This document shows positions 1 through 7,045 of a stretch of DNA of 10,294 nt, piece by piece (position 1 is the first letter of the stretch; each line of letters opens with the position of its first letter). A model generated the notes under the pieces. That model was not told where the DNA came from. It was given only the letters and a program-made list of their open reading frames with translations, and made no database searches. A program made the translations under genes and the position numbers. This DNA is from Stephanodiscus triporus. Taxonomy: Eukaryota; Bacillariophyta; Thalassiosirophyceae; Thalassiosirales; Thalassiosiraceae. The DNA lies in the NCBI GenBank assembly GCA_036939755.1, contig JALLAZ010001083.1, positions 1 to 10,294 of the forward strand, read 5' to 3'.

Positions 1-356
1 ACTACCATGGTTAGGACGGATGTCCTTGCTAGGAAGCTCCGTAGGCTCGTCATGGCGGGTTTAGATTCTCTTATTCTTGGGCCGGGCTATCAATGCGAGT
101 TACTCTTGACCGTATGCTCCTCCTCTCTTAGTGAAAGCATGCAGGCGGGGCGGATCCAACTGACTTTTCAGATCCAGATCCAAAAGACTCCCAACTAAAA
201 GTCTGGCGTCGTCCGCGTGAGTTATCGATTTTTTCGCCTGCCAGCGACGAACAACCCCATCCACCCCACCACCCCTCGAGATCAAAGAGCAGGTCCACAT
301 CAGCGCTTCTCATAATACATCGCGAAAAGAAAACGGCACACGCATCATCATCACAT
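1..356. other. Upstream region without a supported gene
   Basis: No convincing coding sequence is present. The short open frames on both strands are under 70 codons, have no recognisable motif and show no protein-like composition. The stretch should contain the promoter and 5' UTR of the magnesium-transporter gene that starts at 357. No TATA box or initiator could be assigned with confidence. Just before the ATG the sequence is a CATCATCATCACAT run, which gives the ATG a poor context (C at -3). Confidence 0.5.
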
Positions 357-1307
357 ATGTGTGGACGATCAACGGGATCGGGCCATCATCTTCTGCATTC
401 ATCCCGTTTTTACTTCGTCGTCATTTTTATTTGCATAGTCGGTCCGATATCGGCGATAAAGAGCCCATTGGCGGCGGAGACGACTAGTGGACTGTCCTCC
501 TTCGTCAAGGTATCCAAGGTCATGGCGCCCAAAGCGACGGCGGCGGCGACGGCCTTGGATTCTTCGTCGTCGTCGTCGGTCCTGCGCGAGCTTAAGGAGA
601 CCATCAGATCGCAGGCGTCCGAAATAGACCGACTGAGGGAGGCGCTGTCGTCGGCGACCTCGCCGACGAGGAAATCGACCCCCGCGGCGGGCGGCGTAGG
701 GCACGCCGGTCATCATCACGGAGGCGCCGCCTCCTCCTCCGCCGGCGAGGATTACAAGCTCAAGCCCTTCTACACCGTGGCGCGCGAGCGCGTGGGGTGG
801 CTCTCGTTCTTCATATGCACCCTCTCCCTGACGGCGATGATAATGAACGGGTTCGAGCACACCCTGAGCCGGCAGATCGAGCTTGCGTACTTCGTGCCGC
901 TGTTGGCGGGACACGGGGGGAACACGGGAGGACAGGCCGTGGGCACGGTGCTGTCCGCGCTGTCCTCGGGGGCGGTGACGCGGGGGGACGCGTTCGGGGT
1001 CATCGCCAAGGAGGCCGCGAGCGGCCTGACCATGGGAGTGGTATTGGGCGCGTTCGTGGGCCCTATCGCCCATTACGTCATGGGTATATCCAGGCACGTG
1101 TCCACGGTCGTGTCGGCGACGTTCCCGCTGCTGAGCGCCATCGCGGCGACGTTGGGGAGCGCCCTGCCGTTCGTGTGCGTCGCGCTCGGGCTGAACCCGG
1201 CGGTCATCGCCGCGCCCGCCATGACGAGCTTCGTGGACGTTACCGGACTGCTGTGTTACTTTCTCTTGGCGAACAAGATATTCAAATTATTCGGACTGGA
1301 GCTTTAG
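357..1307 (+). CDS. MgtE/SLC41-type magnesium transporter, single membrane domain
   Basis: This 316-residue protein is predicted to move Mg2+ or another divalent cation across a membrane. Residues 18-33 form a hydrophobic stretch after a basic, polar start, ending in ISA, which looks like a signal peptide. Residues 34-72 are rich in Ser, Thr, Ala and Lys and resemble a transit peptide. A short amphipathic coiled-coil-like helix follows (about 75-100), then a His/Gly linker. The rest is one MgtE integral membrane domain with about five helices (146-166, 172-200, 222-243, 248-279, 283-309). It contains the family signature PLLAGHGGNTGGQ (181-193) and a conserved Asp294 in the last helix, which in MgtE lies in the ion path. 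The cytosolic N and CBS domains of bacterial MgtE are absent. MgtE works as a dimer of five-helix units, so one domain can be a complete subunit. Met56 (ATG at 522) has a better start context and would give a form without the signal. The family call is firm; the compartment is inference. Confidence 0.85.
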   Translation: MCGRSTGSGHHLLHSSRFYFVVIFICIVGPISAIKSPLAAETTSGLSSFVKVSKVMAPKATAAATALDSSSSSSVLRELKETIRSQASEIDRLREALSSATSPTRKSTPAAGGVGHAGHHHGGAASSSAGEDYKLKPFYTVARERVGWLSFFICTLSLTAMIMNGFEHTLSRQIELAYFVPLLAGHGGNTGGQAVGTVLSALSSGAVTRGDAFGVIAKEAASGLTMGVVLGAFVGPIAHYVMGISRHVSTVVSATFPLLSAIAATLGSALPFVCVALGLNPAVIAAPAMTSFVDVTGLLCYFLLANKIFKLFGLEL

Positions 1308-1601
1308 GGCGGTGAATTCCGCGTCACGTTAACTAATTGGGTTGCGAACGCTGAAACAACACCGATATCTGCTGAGAGAATTCCCTTTTTGAATGCAATG
1401 GATGATCCTGAATGATTCGAATCCAGGATGAGTGGATCGTGTTCAGCGTAGAAGGAGGTGGACGTCTATTTAGAGGTCAATTCTTATTTACTTGTTGACT
1501 CTTATAATAATTGACATGATAATCACGATACGAATATAACTACATGCATTCCTGCAACCTTTTACTTCCATTCAATTTGCTTCAACTCGCATTGCGTCCT
1601 T
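1308..1601. other. Convergent 3' intergenic region
   Basis: This 294-bp stretch lies between the stop codons of the magnesium transporter (+) and the Hsp20 gene (-). It is clearly more AT-rich than the genes beside it and has no meaningful open frame. It should hold both 3' UTRs and polyadenylation sites. No canonical AATAAA was found in the plus orientation. It contains the inverted repeat at 1476-1515 and a weaker one with 6-bp arms at 1405-1410 and 1424-1429 around a palindromic ATTCGAAT core. Confidence 0.55.
1476..1515. repeat. Inverted repeat, potential 3' UTR hairpin
   Basis: The arms GTCAATTCTTAT (1476-1487) and ATAATAATTGAC (1504-1515) are complementary at 11 of 12 positions and are separated by a 16-nt loop. 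The element lies about 170 bp after the transporter stop and about 90 bp after the Hsp20 stop on the other strand, so it could fold in either 3' UTR. An AT-rich imperfect stem can also occur by chance. Confidence 0.5.
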
Positions 1602-2183
1602 CTACAATTTGCTATGTTTCGTTGGGTCCATAATAGCACCCATCAAAGCCGGCGGCTCCCCCCGAATGATGGGAATCACCTGCCTGACGGGAGGCACCTC
1701 CTCCCTCTTCGGGGCGGTCAACACCAGCACTCCGTCGGATAGATGCGCCGTGATCTTCGACGTATCCAAGTTCTTCCCTAGAGCGAATCGTCCGTCGAAG
1801 TTGTACCCCTCGCGGGATGCGTCGGCGCCCGACCTGCGACCGCCGGACATGCGCAGGACGCGGCCGTCGTTTTCCAATTCGATCGTCATGTCGTCCTGTT
1901 TCACCCCCGGCACGTCCACCGACAGCCGGAACTCCTTGTCGCTCTCCGTCACCTTGTAGCGCGGGGAGGATAGATGCCGAACGGCGTCGGCTTGGAATCG
2001 TGATCCGAAGAACGGCGGAGATGGCGGCGGAAAGTAGGGATCGGCGAAGAAATCGTCGTCGAAGGCGGCGAATATGCTTCTCGGGTCCCAGAATGTAAGA
2101 CTCCTCATGCTATTTTGGATATTGTCTACGTTCGGCGCTTTGTTGTTGTCGTTATTATGATCTCGCCACCAAAACATGGCCAT
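1602..2183 (-). CDS. Small heat-shock protein (Hsp20) with a peroxisomal SKL tail
   Basis: This 193-residue ATP-independent chaperone would bind unfolding proteins and keep them from aggregating. The N-terminal arm (1-70) is rich in aromatic residues and proline, as usual for the family. The alpha-crystallin domain spans about residues 76-160. It includes the SVDVPGVKQDDMTIEL block and the late consensus SDGVLVLTAPK (149-159). The C-terminal extension carries a VIPI anchor (169-172) equivalent to the I-x-I motif that docks onto a neighbouring subunit. The protein ends in KHSKL, so its last three residues are the canonical type 1 peroxisomal signal. The open frame continues to a GTG at 2219, but the first ATG is at 2183, with another two codons later; the ATG is preferred for a eukaryote. 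The gene is divergent from the E1 gene and shares its 359-bp upstream region. Family identity is secure; peroxisomal location is inferred from the tail alone. Confidence 0.93.
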   Translation of the reverse strand: MAMFWWRDHNNDNNKAPNVDNIQNSMRSLTFWDPRSIFAAFDDDFFADPYFPPPSPPFFGSRFQADAVRHLSSPRYKVTESDKEFRLSVDVPGVKQDDMTIELENDGRVLRMSGGRRSGADASREGYNFDGRFALGKNLDTSKITAHLSDGVLVLTAPKREEVPPVRQVIPIIRGEPPALMGAIMDPTKHSKL

Positions 2184-2542
2184 TGACCGATGTGTTCGCG
2201 TAGAACGGTAGAACGTCACCGATGAAGGTTTATGGAGTATCGAAGACAGAACAAACCTCTCTCGAAAGATTTCGATTTCTTGGTGAGAGAGAGGCGTTGT
2301 TTCAGGGTTGGCGGGTTGTTAGCGATGATTTTGAATCTCTTTAGGAGAACACACATTTTCCTCCACCTGGAACCGGGCCCGGAATGTGAAGCTTCACCAT
2401 CCGCATCCCCAGAATGAATCGACTTGCGATCGATTTCTCCGTTGACCTGCACCGCACGATGGAGGGGATATCAGGTATCGTATCGCTTCGTCGTCCACGA
2501 GGGTTGAAAAGCATTATTTAGCGAATCCCTCGCACACGAGAT
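2184..2542. promoter_or_regulatory. Divergent promoter region of the Hsp20 and E1 genes
   Basis: These 359 bp separate the Hsp20 ATG (minus strand) from the E1 ATG (plus strand) and must hold both promoters and 5' UTRs unless exons were missed. Small open frames on both strands (for example 2216-2452 minus and 2232-2417 plus) lack any family feature. Notable elements are a heat-shock-element-like palindrome at 2387-2396, a CCGGGCCCGG palindrome at 2373-2382, and GTATCGTA at 2475-2482. That octamer also forms the arms of the palindrome upstream of the WW gene. Confidence 0.6.
2387..2396. promoter_or_regulatory. Candidate heat-shock element
   Basis: TGAAGCTTCA is a perfect nGAAnnTTCn palindrome, the core dimer unit bound by heat-shock factors. 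Another GAA lies 6 bp upstream (2382-2384) and another 12 bp before that (2370-2372), so the 5-bp spacing of a full three-unit element is not met. It lies about 205 bp upstream of the Hsp20 ATG. The Hsp20 context makes it plausible, but a single dimer unit is weak evidence. Confidence 0.35.
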
Positions 2543-5500
2543 ATGCTCCCCATCATTCACCGCCCGACGTACCTCGTCGTCATCGGGACGCTCTCCGCCG
2601 TCGTCGTCGTCGTCGGCGCGGAGGTCGCGGCGGCGGCTGCGGCGGCTGGGGCGGGGGGGGGTTTCGGCGGCGGCCGTCGGCGGTGGTCGCTCGGACGATC
2701 GTCGTCGCGCATCCCGTCTCCCCCCGGGACGGTTGGGAAACTTCCGTTCGACGACGAGGACTGCGATGGACGACCCCGGGCGGGGACGAGTCGCCTCGTC
2801 CCGCCCCTCCTCGCGGTGGCATCTTCCGTCCGCGGGGGGGGGGACGGCGGCGACGACGGGAACGTGGACGGGCCGATCGTCGCAGTCGTCGACCGTGACG
2901 ATGGGGTCTATCGAGACGGGGAAAGAGAAATCGATTCGCGCGACGAGGACGACGACCGGGGAGGAGAATCGGCCGCTCCCGTACTTGAGGGGGGCATAAA
3001 AATCACGAAGAACGACGCAGTCGTCGACTACGACGACGACGAGAGATACTCGCGGCAGATGTACACCCTGGGCGCGCGCGCGCACGGGCTGGTGCGATCC
3101 GCCACCGCCGTGCTCGACGGTCCCCTGGGCGGAGGATGCGGGAGGAGGAGGAGGAGGAGGGGGAGGACGACGACGACGGCGACGATGAGGAGGAGGAGGA
3201 GGAGGAGGAGGAGGAGGGGGACGGGGGACGATTTCGTCGCATCTTCCGCGGAGGATTCCTCGCCGGATGCGCGAACTGCGGGCGCCGACGGCGACAACAA
3301 CGACGATGACAACGTCATCGTCGCGTCGAGGAGCGAGACGCCATCGGGCCTCCTGTACGAGGTCGCGAAAAACCTGGCGCTGAGCGGGGTCGGACGCATC
3401 GTCCTCGTCCGGGAGGACGAGGAGGAGGAGGAGGAGGAGGAGGAGGACGACGACGACGACGCGACAGTTGGTTATTTCGACGGATCGCTCGACGATCTTG
3501 GCGCCGCCTACCGTCGCGCGGCGTTAGCGGAGGTCGGCGGCGGCGGCGAAGTGGAAGAGGACGAGGATGGAGACGTCGACGACGACTACGATGCGGGCGT
3601 TGTTGGGGCTGGTTTTGTCGACGACGGCGCATCGTTATTGGCGGAATACATACGACGACTCAATCCCGGCGTGCAGGTCGACGTTGTATCTCGAACGGCA
3701 TTGATGAATTCGTTGCGCGGTAGCGACGAGAATGTCATCTCGAAGGAAGCCTATGACGGAGATGGATCAGACGACGACGGACGAGAGGAGGACGACGTCG
3801 TCTCCTTGGGTGCCAATCCGGTGGTGATATGCGTCGATAGATCGACGACGATGCAAATGGAGATGAACGACGCCTGTCGAGGTCGGGGAGGAGCCACCGA
3901 GCCGCCGCGCGTCGTGCCGTTCATATCGGTGGAGACGGCGGGCGTGCACGCCAGGCTATTCTGCGACTTCGGTCCGTGTTTCGTTGTCATCGACGAGGAT
4001 GGCGAAACTCCACGCTCCTCGTTGTTGCATCGCGTGGAGGAGGTGGCGAACGACGATGGCGATGCGGGCGAAGGTGGCATGAAACTATATTCGGTACATT
4101 GCTTGCAGGGCGAGCGCCACGACGTCTCCAAGGGCGACGTTATCGAATTTCACGGTGAGCAGGGTGATGATCGCATCGCCAAGATCGCTTACCCGAAATG
4201 TCAAGTGATGTCGGTCAAGTCTCCAACGTGTTTCATCGTGACTCAGTGGGACGGAGCAACCACAACGGCAGAGAGCAAGTTGATCACTAACTCGTGTTCA
4301 TCGACAATGACTACATTATTGGAAGGAAAGGCGAGATCATTCGCTCGGATCAAGTTACCCAAGCAAATAGCTTTCTTATCGCTGCGAGAAATACTAAGAC
4401 CTAATGACGAAGACGGATCCGTTGTGACGTCAGCGAGCACTCGCTGGGATGACGACACATTGTTCGCACCCTCTGATCTTGATAAGAGCTTTGATCCGAT
4501 CAGACGGCGTGCAGTCATGTCCTCCATGCTCGCGCTAGACGAGTTCGTTAAGAAATATGGTCGGCTTCCGTCGCGGTCGATGATTGGAGAGAATGGCGAT
4601 GGGTCTAAGCATAAAAGAACGGACGTGGAACGATTGCAATCATTGGTGCAAAAAATGACCAAGAATGATGACGATTCTCCGACGAGCATGGAGCGAAGGG
4701 ACTCGATAGTCGCTCAATTCGCGCAAACTTGTCGAGCGAAGTTTACGCCAGTTCAAGCCCTTGCCGGTGCCTTGGGAGCGCAAGAGGTGCTGAAAGTGGC
4801 CACCGGTCTTTACAACCCTGTTCGTCAGTTTTTGCTTTACGATTGTGACGAAGTATTGCAAGATTCGGACGAAGAGACTGGAGAAGCTGGGACTGATTCA
4901 TCATCTGCACCAGGTCTGTCGTACATTCTCGGCGAAGCCTCATCCAATAAACTCGCGCGGTCACGCCTATTCGTGGTGGGAGCCGGCGCCATCGGATGCG
5001 AGTTGCTCAAAAATCTTGCTGCCATGGGCGCCGGCACCGGGGTTGGTAGCACAAGATGTGGAAGTGTCACCCTAACTGACATGGATACCATCGAAAAATC
5101 CAATCTTAGTCGACAGCTTCTCTTTCGAGACCACGACGTCGGAGAATTTAAGAGTGTTGCCGCTCGTGCCGCCGTGTTGCGCTTTAGCCCCAAAGTTCGT
5201 GTGGAAGTTCACACTAGCCGCGTTGGGGAGGAGAACGATGGCCCTTTCGATGATGAATTTTGGTCCTCTGGCTGCGACGTTGTACTGAACGCGCTGGATA
5301 ACGTTGAAGCACGGCTCTTCGTTGATAGTCAATGTGTCGCCCACGGTCTTGGTCTCATCGACGCAGGCACGCTAGGACCAAAAGGAAACGTCCAAGTGGT
5401 TATACCCCAACTGAGTGAATCCTACGGCTCATCGGTAGATCCTCCCGAGCCAGATATACCCGTCTGCACACTGAAGAACTTTCCATACGACATCAGCCAT

Positions 5501-6979
5501 ACTATACAGTGGGCTAGGGATTTGTTCGATGGGTATTTTAATCGTCGGCCGCGTCAGGCGAATGATCACGTGTGTGAAATGGCACAGGTCGAGGACTTGC
5601 ATGCCTTTGGTCAGTCAATGATTGATAAGTTGGGTGATGACGCAGCGATAGACATGGCCAAAGAATTGGGGGAAGACTTGGGTCCGTTTCCTTTCATCGT
5701 TGGTGCCGACTCGCACGATCCCGACTACGTGTCAGCAGTGAAAAAATTCTCGTTGGATTGGGCTATTAATCAAGCACACATGCTGTTCTATGTGACAATG
5801 GCCGAACTGATACAAAAGCACCCAATTGATAGTTTGGATGACGATGGCATGCCTTTCTGGTCGGGAACACGGCGTGCCCCAAAGCCGATGCGATTCATAC
5901 CATTAAATTCGGAAGAAGATGAAGTATCAGCTCAGCAAGTCATAATCAATGAAAGAATAGCACAATTCGTTAGTTCCGCAGCGAGGCTTCGAATGGAATC
6001 ATTTTTGGATATACAAGAGGACAACAAAGCTACATTTATAACTCTTGAAGAAGCATTGTCTGCTCTGCAAGAAAGGCTGCTCGAAAAGAAGAAGAAAAAG
6101 TCCAAAGCAATCCTGCACAACTTATCAGGTGGCGGTAAAGACTGTGACACGCTGTCACTCATACTAGAAAAATTGAATGAGGCATATGTTGGGGCCCTAA
6201 CCCTGCCTCGCTTGAACTTAGCTGACTTTGAAAAGGACGACGAGTCTAATGGCCACGTTGCTTTTGTCACGGCCGCGAGCAACTTGCGTGCAATGGTTTA
6301 CGGAATACCACCAGCGGATGCCATGGAAACTCGTCGGGTGGCTGGGCGAATCGTCCCCGCCATGATCACTACAACGGCACTTGTATCGGCCCTGTCATGT
6401 CTCGAACTTGTGAAACTATTGACACGTCTCCCACTGACCATGCATCGAAACGCGTTTGTTAATTTGGCGCTTCCCTTCTTTGCATTCACGGCCCCCATGC
6501 CGGCTGAGGAGGTGTTCGGCGTCAATGGAAAAAAGCATACTATTTGGACTAAACTTACATGCAGAGGTAAAAGTTCCATGACATTGGATGATTTCTTGAA
6601 GGAAATCCTCTTGATAGCTGACTGCACAGACAACATCGAAATATCAAGTGTCTCTTATGGCCCATATATGATATTTGCCAACTTTCTCCATAGCCAGGAT
6701 AAACAGCTGTTGGATACACCATTGTTAGATGCTGTGAAGGATGCTGTCATATCCGAAGTACATGACGAAATGACATCGTTCGATGATGACGCTATGGAAG
6801 GAAAGAAGAAGGGAATAGATCGTCTTAGCGCCGAGCAAAGGGCAATGCTATTCAGATTAGATCAAAAGAGGTTTATTGATTTCTCCGTGACAGTTGAAGA
6901 TCAAGAGACGGGAGAAGAGTTTGAGCTCCCAACGGTGAGATTAGTGAAGGACAAACCCCAATTAGAACCGAGAACTTAG
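2543..6979 (+). CDS. Ubiquitin-activating enzyme E1 (Uba1 type) with N-terminal presequence
   Basis: This 1478-residue E1 would adenylate ubiquitin with ATP, load it on a cysteine and pass it to E2 enzymes. Usual E1s have about 1000-1100 residues. Residues 9-36 are hydrophobic (signal-peptide-like), 45-66 basic and Ser-rich (transit-like), and 100-168 acidic linker. The inactive adenylation half starts at RYSRQMYTLG (168-177), which keeps the Arg that reaches the active site. It is interrupted at about 199-268 and 291-306 by Arg, Glu and Asp tracts and resumes at YEVAKNLALSGV and RLFCDFG (471-477). A first catalytic half-domain spans about 485-590. ALGAQEVLKVATG (744-756) leads to the active half: GAGAIG (813-818), Asp846/Asp848, SNLSRQ (853-858), Lys870, NALDN (916-920). 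The catalytic cysteine is Cys975 in PVCTLKNFP. PFWSGTRRAPKP (1104-1115) and DFEKDDESN lie in the second catalytic half and flanking region. The ubiquitin-fold domain occupies about 1334-1470. All residues needed for catalysis are present. Identity is certain; residence in the periplastidal compartment is inference. Confidence 0.96.
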   Translation: MLPIIHRPTYLVVIGTLSAVVVVVGAEVAAAAAAAGAGGGFGGGRRRWSLGRSSSRIPSPPGTVGKLPFDDEDCDGRPRAGTSRLVPPLLAVASSVRGGGDGGDDGNVDGPIVAVVDRDDGVYRDGEREIDSRDEDDDRGGESAAPVLEGGIKITKNDAVVDYDDDERYSRQMYTLGARAHGLVRSATAVLDGPLGGGCGRRRRRRGRTTTTATMRRRRRRRRRRGTGDDFVASSAEDSSPDARTAGADGDNNDDDNVIVASRSETPSGLLYEVAKNLALSGVGRIVLVREDEEEEEEEEEDDDDDATVGYFDGSLDDLGAAYRRAALAEVGGGGEVEEDEDGDVDDDYDAGVVGAGFVDDGASLLAEYIRRLNPGVQVDVVSRTALMNSLRGSDENVISKEAYDGDGSDDDGREEDDVVSLGANPVVICVDRSTTMQMEMNDACRGRGGATEPPRVVPFISVETAGVHARLFCDFGPCFVVIDEDGETPRSSLLHRVEEVANDDGDAGEGGMKLYSVHCLQGERHDVSKGDVIEFHGEQGDDRIAKIAYPKCQVMSVKSPTCFIVTQWDGATTTAESKLITNSCSSTMTTLLEGKARSFARIKLPKQIAFLSLREILRPNDEDGSVVTSASTRWDDDTLFAPSDLDKSFDPIRRRAVMSSMLALDEFVKKYGRLPSRSMIGENGDGSKHKRTDVERLQSLVQKMTKNDDDSPTSMERRDSIVAQFAQTCRAKFTPVQALAGALGAQEVLKVATGLYNPVRQFLLYDCDEVLQDSDEETGEAGTDSSSAPGLSYILGEASSNKLARSRLFVVGAGAIGCELLKNLAAMGAGTGVGSTRCGSVTLTDMDTIEKSNLSRQLLFRDHDVGEFKSVAARAAVLRFSPKVRVEVHTSRVGEENDGPFDDEFWSSGCDVVLNALDNVEARLFVDSQCVAHGLGLIDAGTLGPKGNVQVVIPQLSESYGSSVDPPEPDIPVCTLKNFPYDISHTIQWARDLFDGYFNRRPRQANDHVCEMAQVEDLHAFGQSMIDKLGDDAAIDMAKELGEDLGPFPFIVGADSHDPDYVSAVKKFSLDWAINQAHMLFYVTMAELIQKHPIDSLDDDGMPFWSGTRRAPKPMRFIPLNSEEDEVSAQQVIINERIAQFVSSAARLRMESFLDIQEDNKATFITLEEALSALQERLLEKKKKKSKAILHNLSGGGKDCDTLSLILEKLNEAYVGALTLPRLNLADFEKDDESNGHVAFVTAASNLRAMVYGIPPADAMETRRVAGRIVPAMITTTALVSALSCLELVKLLTRLPLTMHRNAFVNLALPFFAFTAPMPAEEVFGVNGKKHTIWTKLTCRGKSSMTLDDFLKEILLIADCTDNIEISSVSYGPYMIFANFLHSQDKQLLDTPLLDAVKDAVISEVHDEMTSFDDDAMEGKKKGIDRLSAEQRAMLFRLDQKRFIDFSVTVEDQETGEEFELPTVRLVKDKPQLEPRT
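2600..2614 (+). repeat. (GTC)5 microsatellite coding for Val20-Val24 of the E1
   Basis: Five GTC codons in a row encode part of the hydrophobic core of the E1 presequence. Length change in whole units would lengthen or shorten this core without breaking the frame. A GCN-rich alanine run (residues 29-35) follows directly. Confidence 0.8.
3143..3217 (+). repeat. AGG/ACG trinucleotide tract in the E1 gene
   Basis: In the E1 frame the tract reads six AGG codons, then Gly-Arg, four ACG codons, Ala-Thr-Met, and ten AGG codons. This is a poly-Arg and Thr insertion (residues 201-225) placed where E1 proteins have the glycine-rich loop of the inactive adenylation domain. Read two bases on, from 3142, the same DNA encodes only Glu, Asp and Gly. 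That is the composition of the other low-complexity tracts in this protein, so the frame here deserves checking. Confidence 0.75.
3419..3460 (+). repeat. (GAG/GAC) tract coding for Glu9-Asp5 in the E1
   Basis: Nine GAG-type codons followed by five GAC codons encode an acidic run (residues 293-306) straight after the strand IVLVRED of the inactive adenylation domain. In other E1 proteins only a short loop is found at this point. The run belongs to the same class of in-frame trinucleotide expansion as the other tracts in this window. Confidence 0.8.
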
Positions 6980-7045
6980 CACAACAATGACTGATTTTTG
7001 CAATGATGAAAAGCCCTGCTAAATTACATAAAGATCAGTCCAATA
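6980..7045. other. 66-bp gap between convergent stop codons
   Basis: The E1 gene ends with TAG at 6977-6979, and the WW-domain gene on the other strand ends with TAA at 7048-7046. The gap has no canonical polyadenylation signal. At least one transcript probably runs into the 3' end of the other gene, so the two 3' UTRs likely overlap as antisense partners. That overlap is inference. Confidence 0.7.

Noticed and set aside
7..198. 63-codon open frame at the left edge
   Set aside because: No motif, no supporting context, and a length expected by chance.
399..1097. 232-codon open frame on the minus strand across the Mg transporter
   Set aside because: It is Arg/His-rich with no family motif and lies opposite a clear MgtE domain. 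GC-rich codons leave antisense frames open.
1414..1424. GATTCGAATCC, resembling a tRNA T-loop / B box
   Set aside because: The flanking bases do not form a T-stem, and no acceptor stem, D-arm or anticodon arm could be drawn upstream.
2184..2219. GTG start at 2219 for the Hsp20 gene
   Set aside because: Eukaryotic nuclear genes start at ATG; the first in-frame ATG is at 2183. The extra 12 residues carry no conserved feature.
2216..2452. Small open frames in the Hsp20/E1 gap as an upstream exon or a gene
   Set aside because: The minus-strand frame is out of phase with Hsp20, and neither strand shows a recognised motif.
2471..3085. 204-codon minus-strand open frame at the start of the E1 gene
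   Set aside because: Its low-complexity Arg, Pro and Val sequence is the antisense reading of GTC/GAC repeats.
3119..3340. Intron explaining the insertion in the E1 adenylation domain
   Set aside because: The donor-like GT at 3120 was tested with nearby AG acceptors (3329-3337), and none keeps the reading frame. The whole stretch is open in frame.
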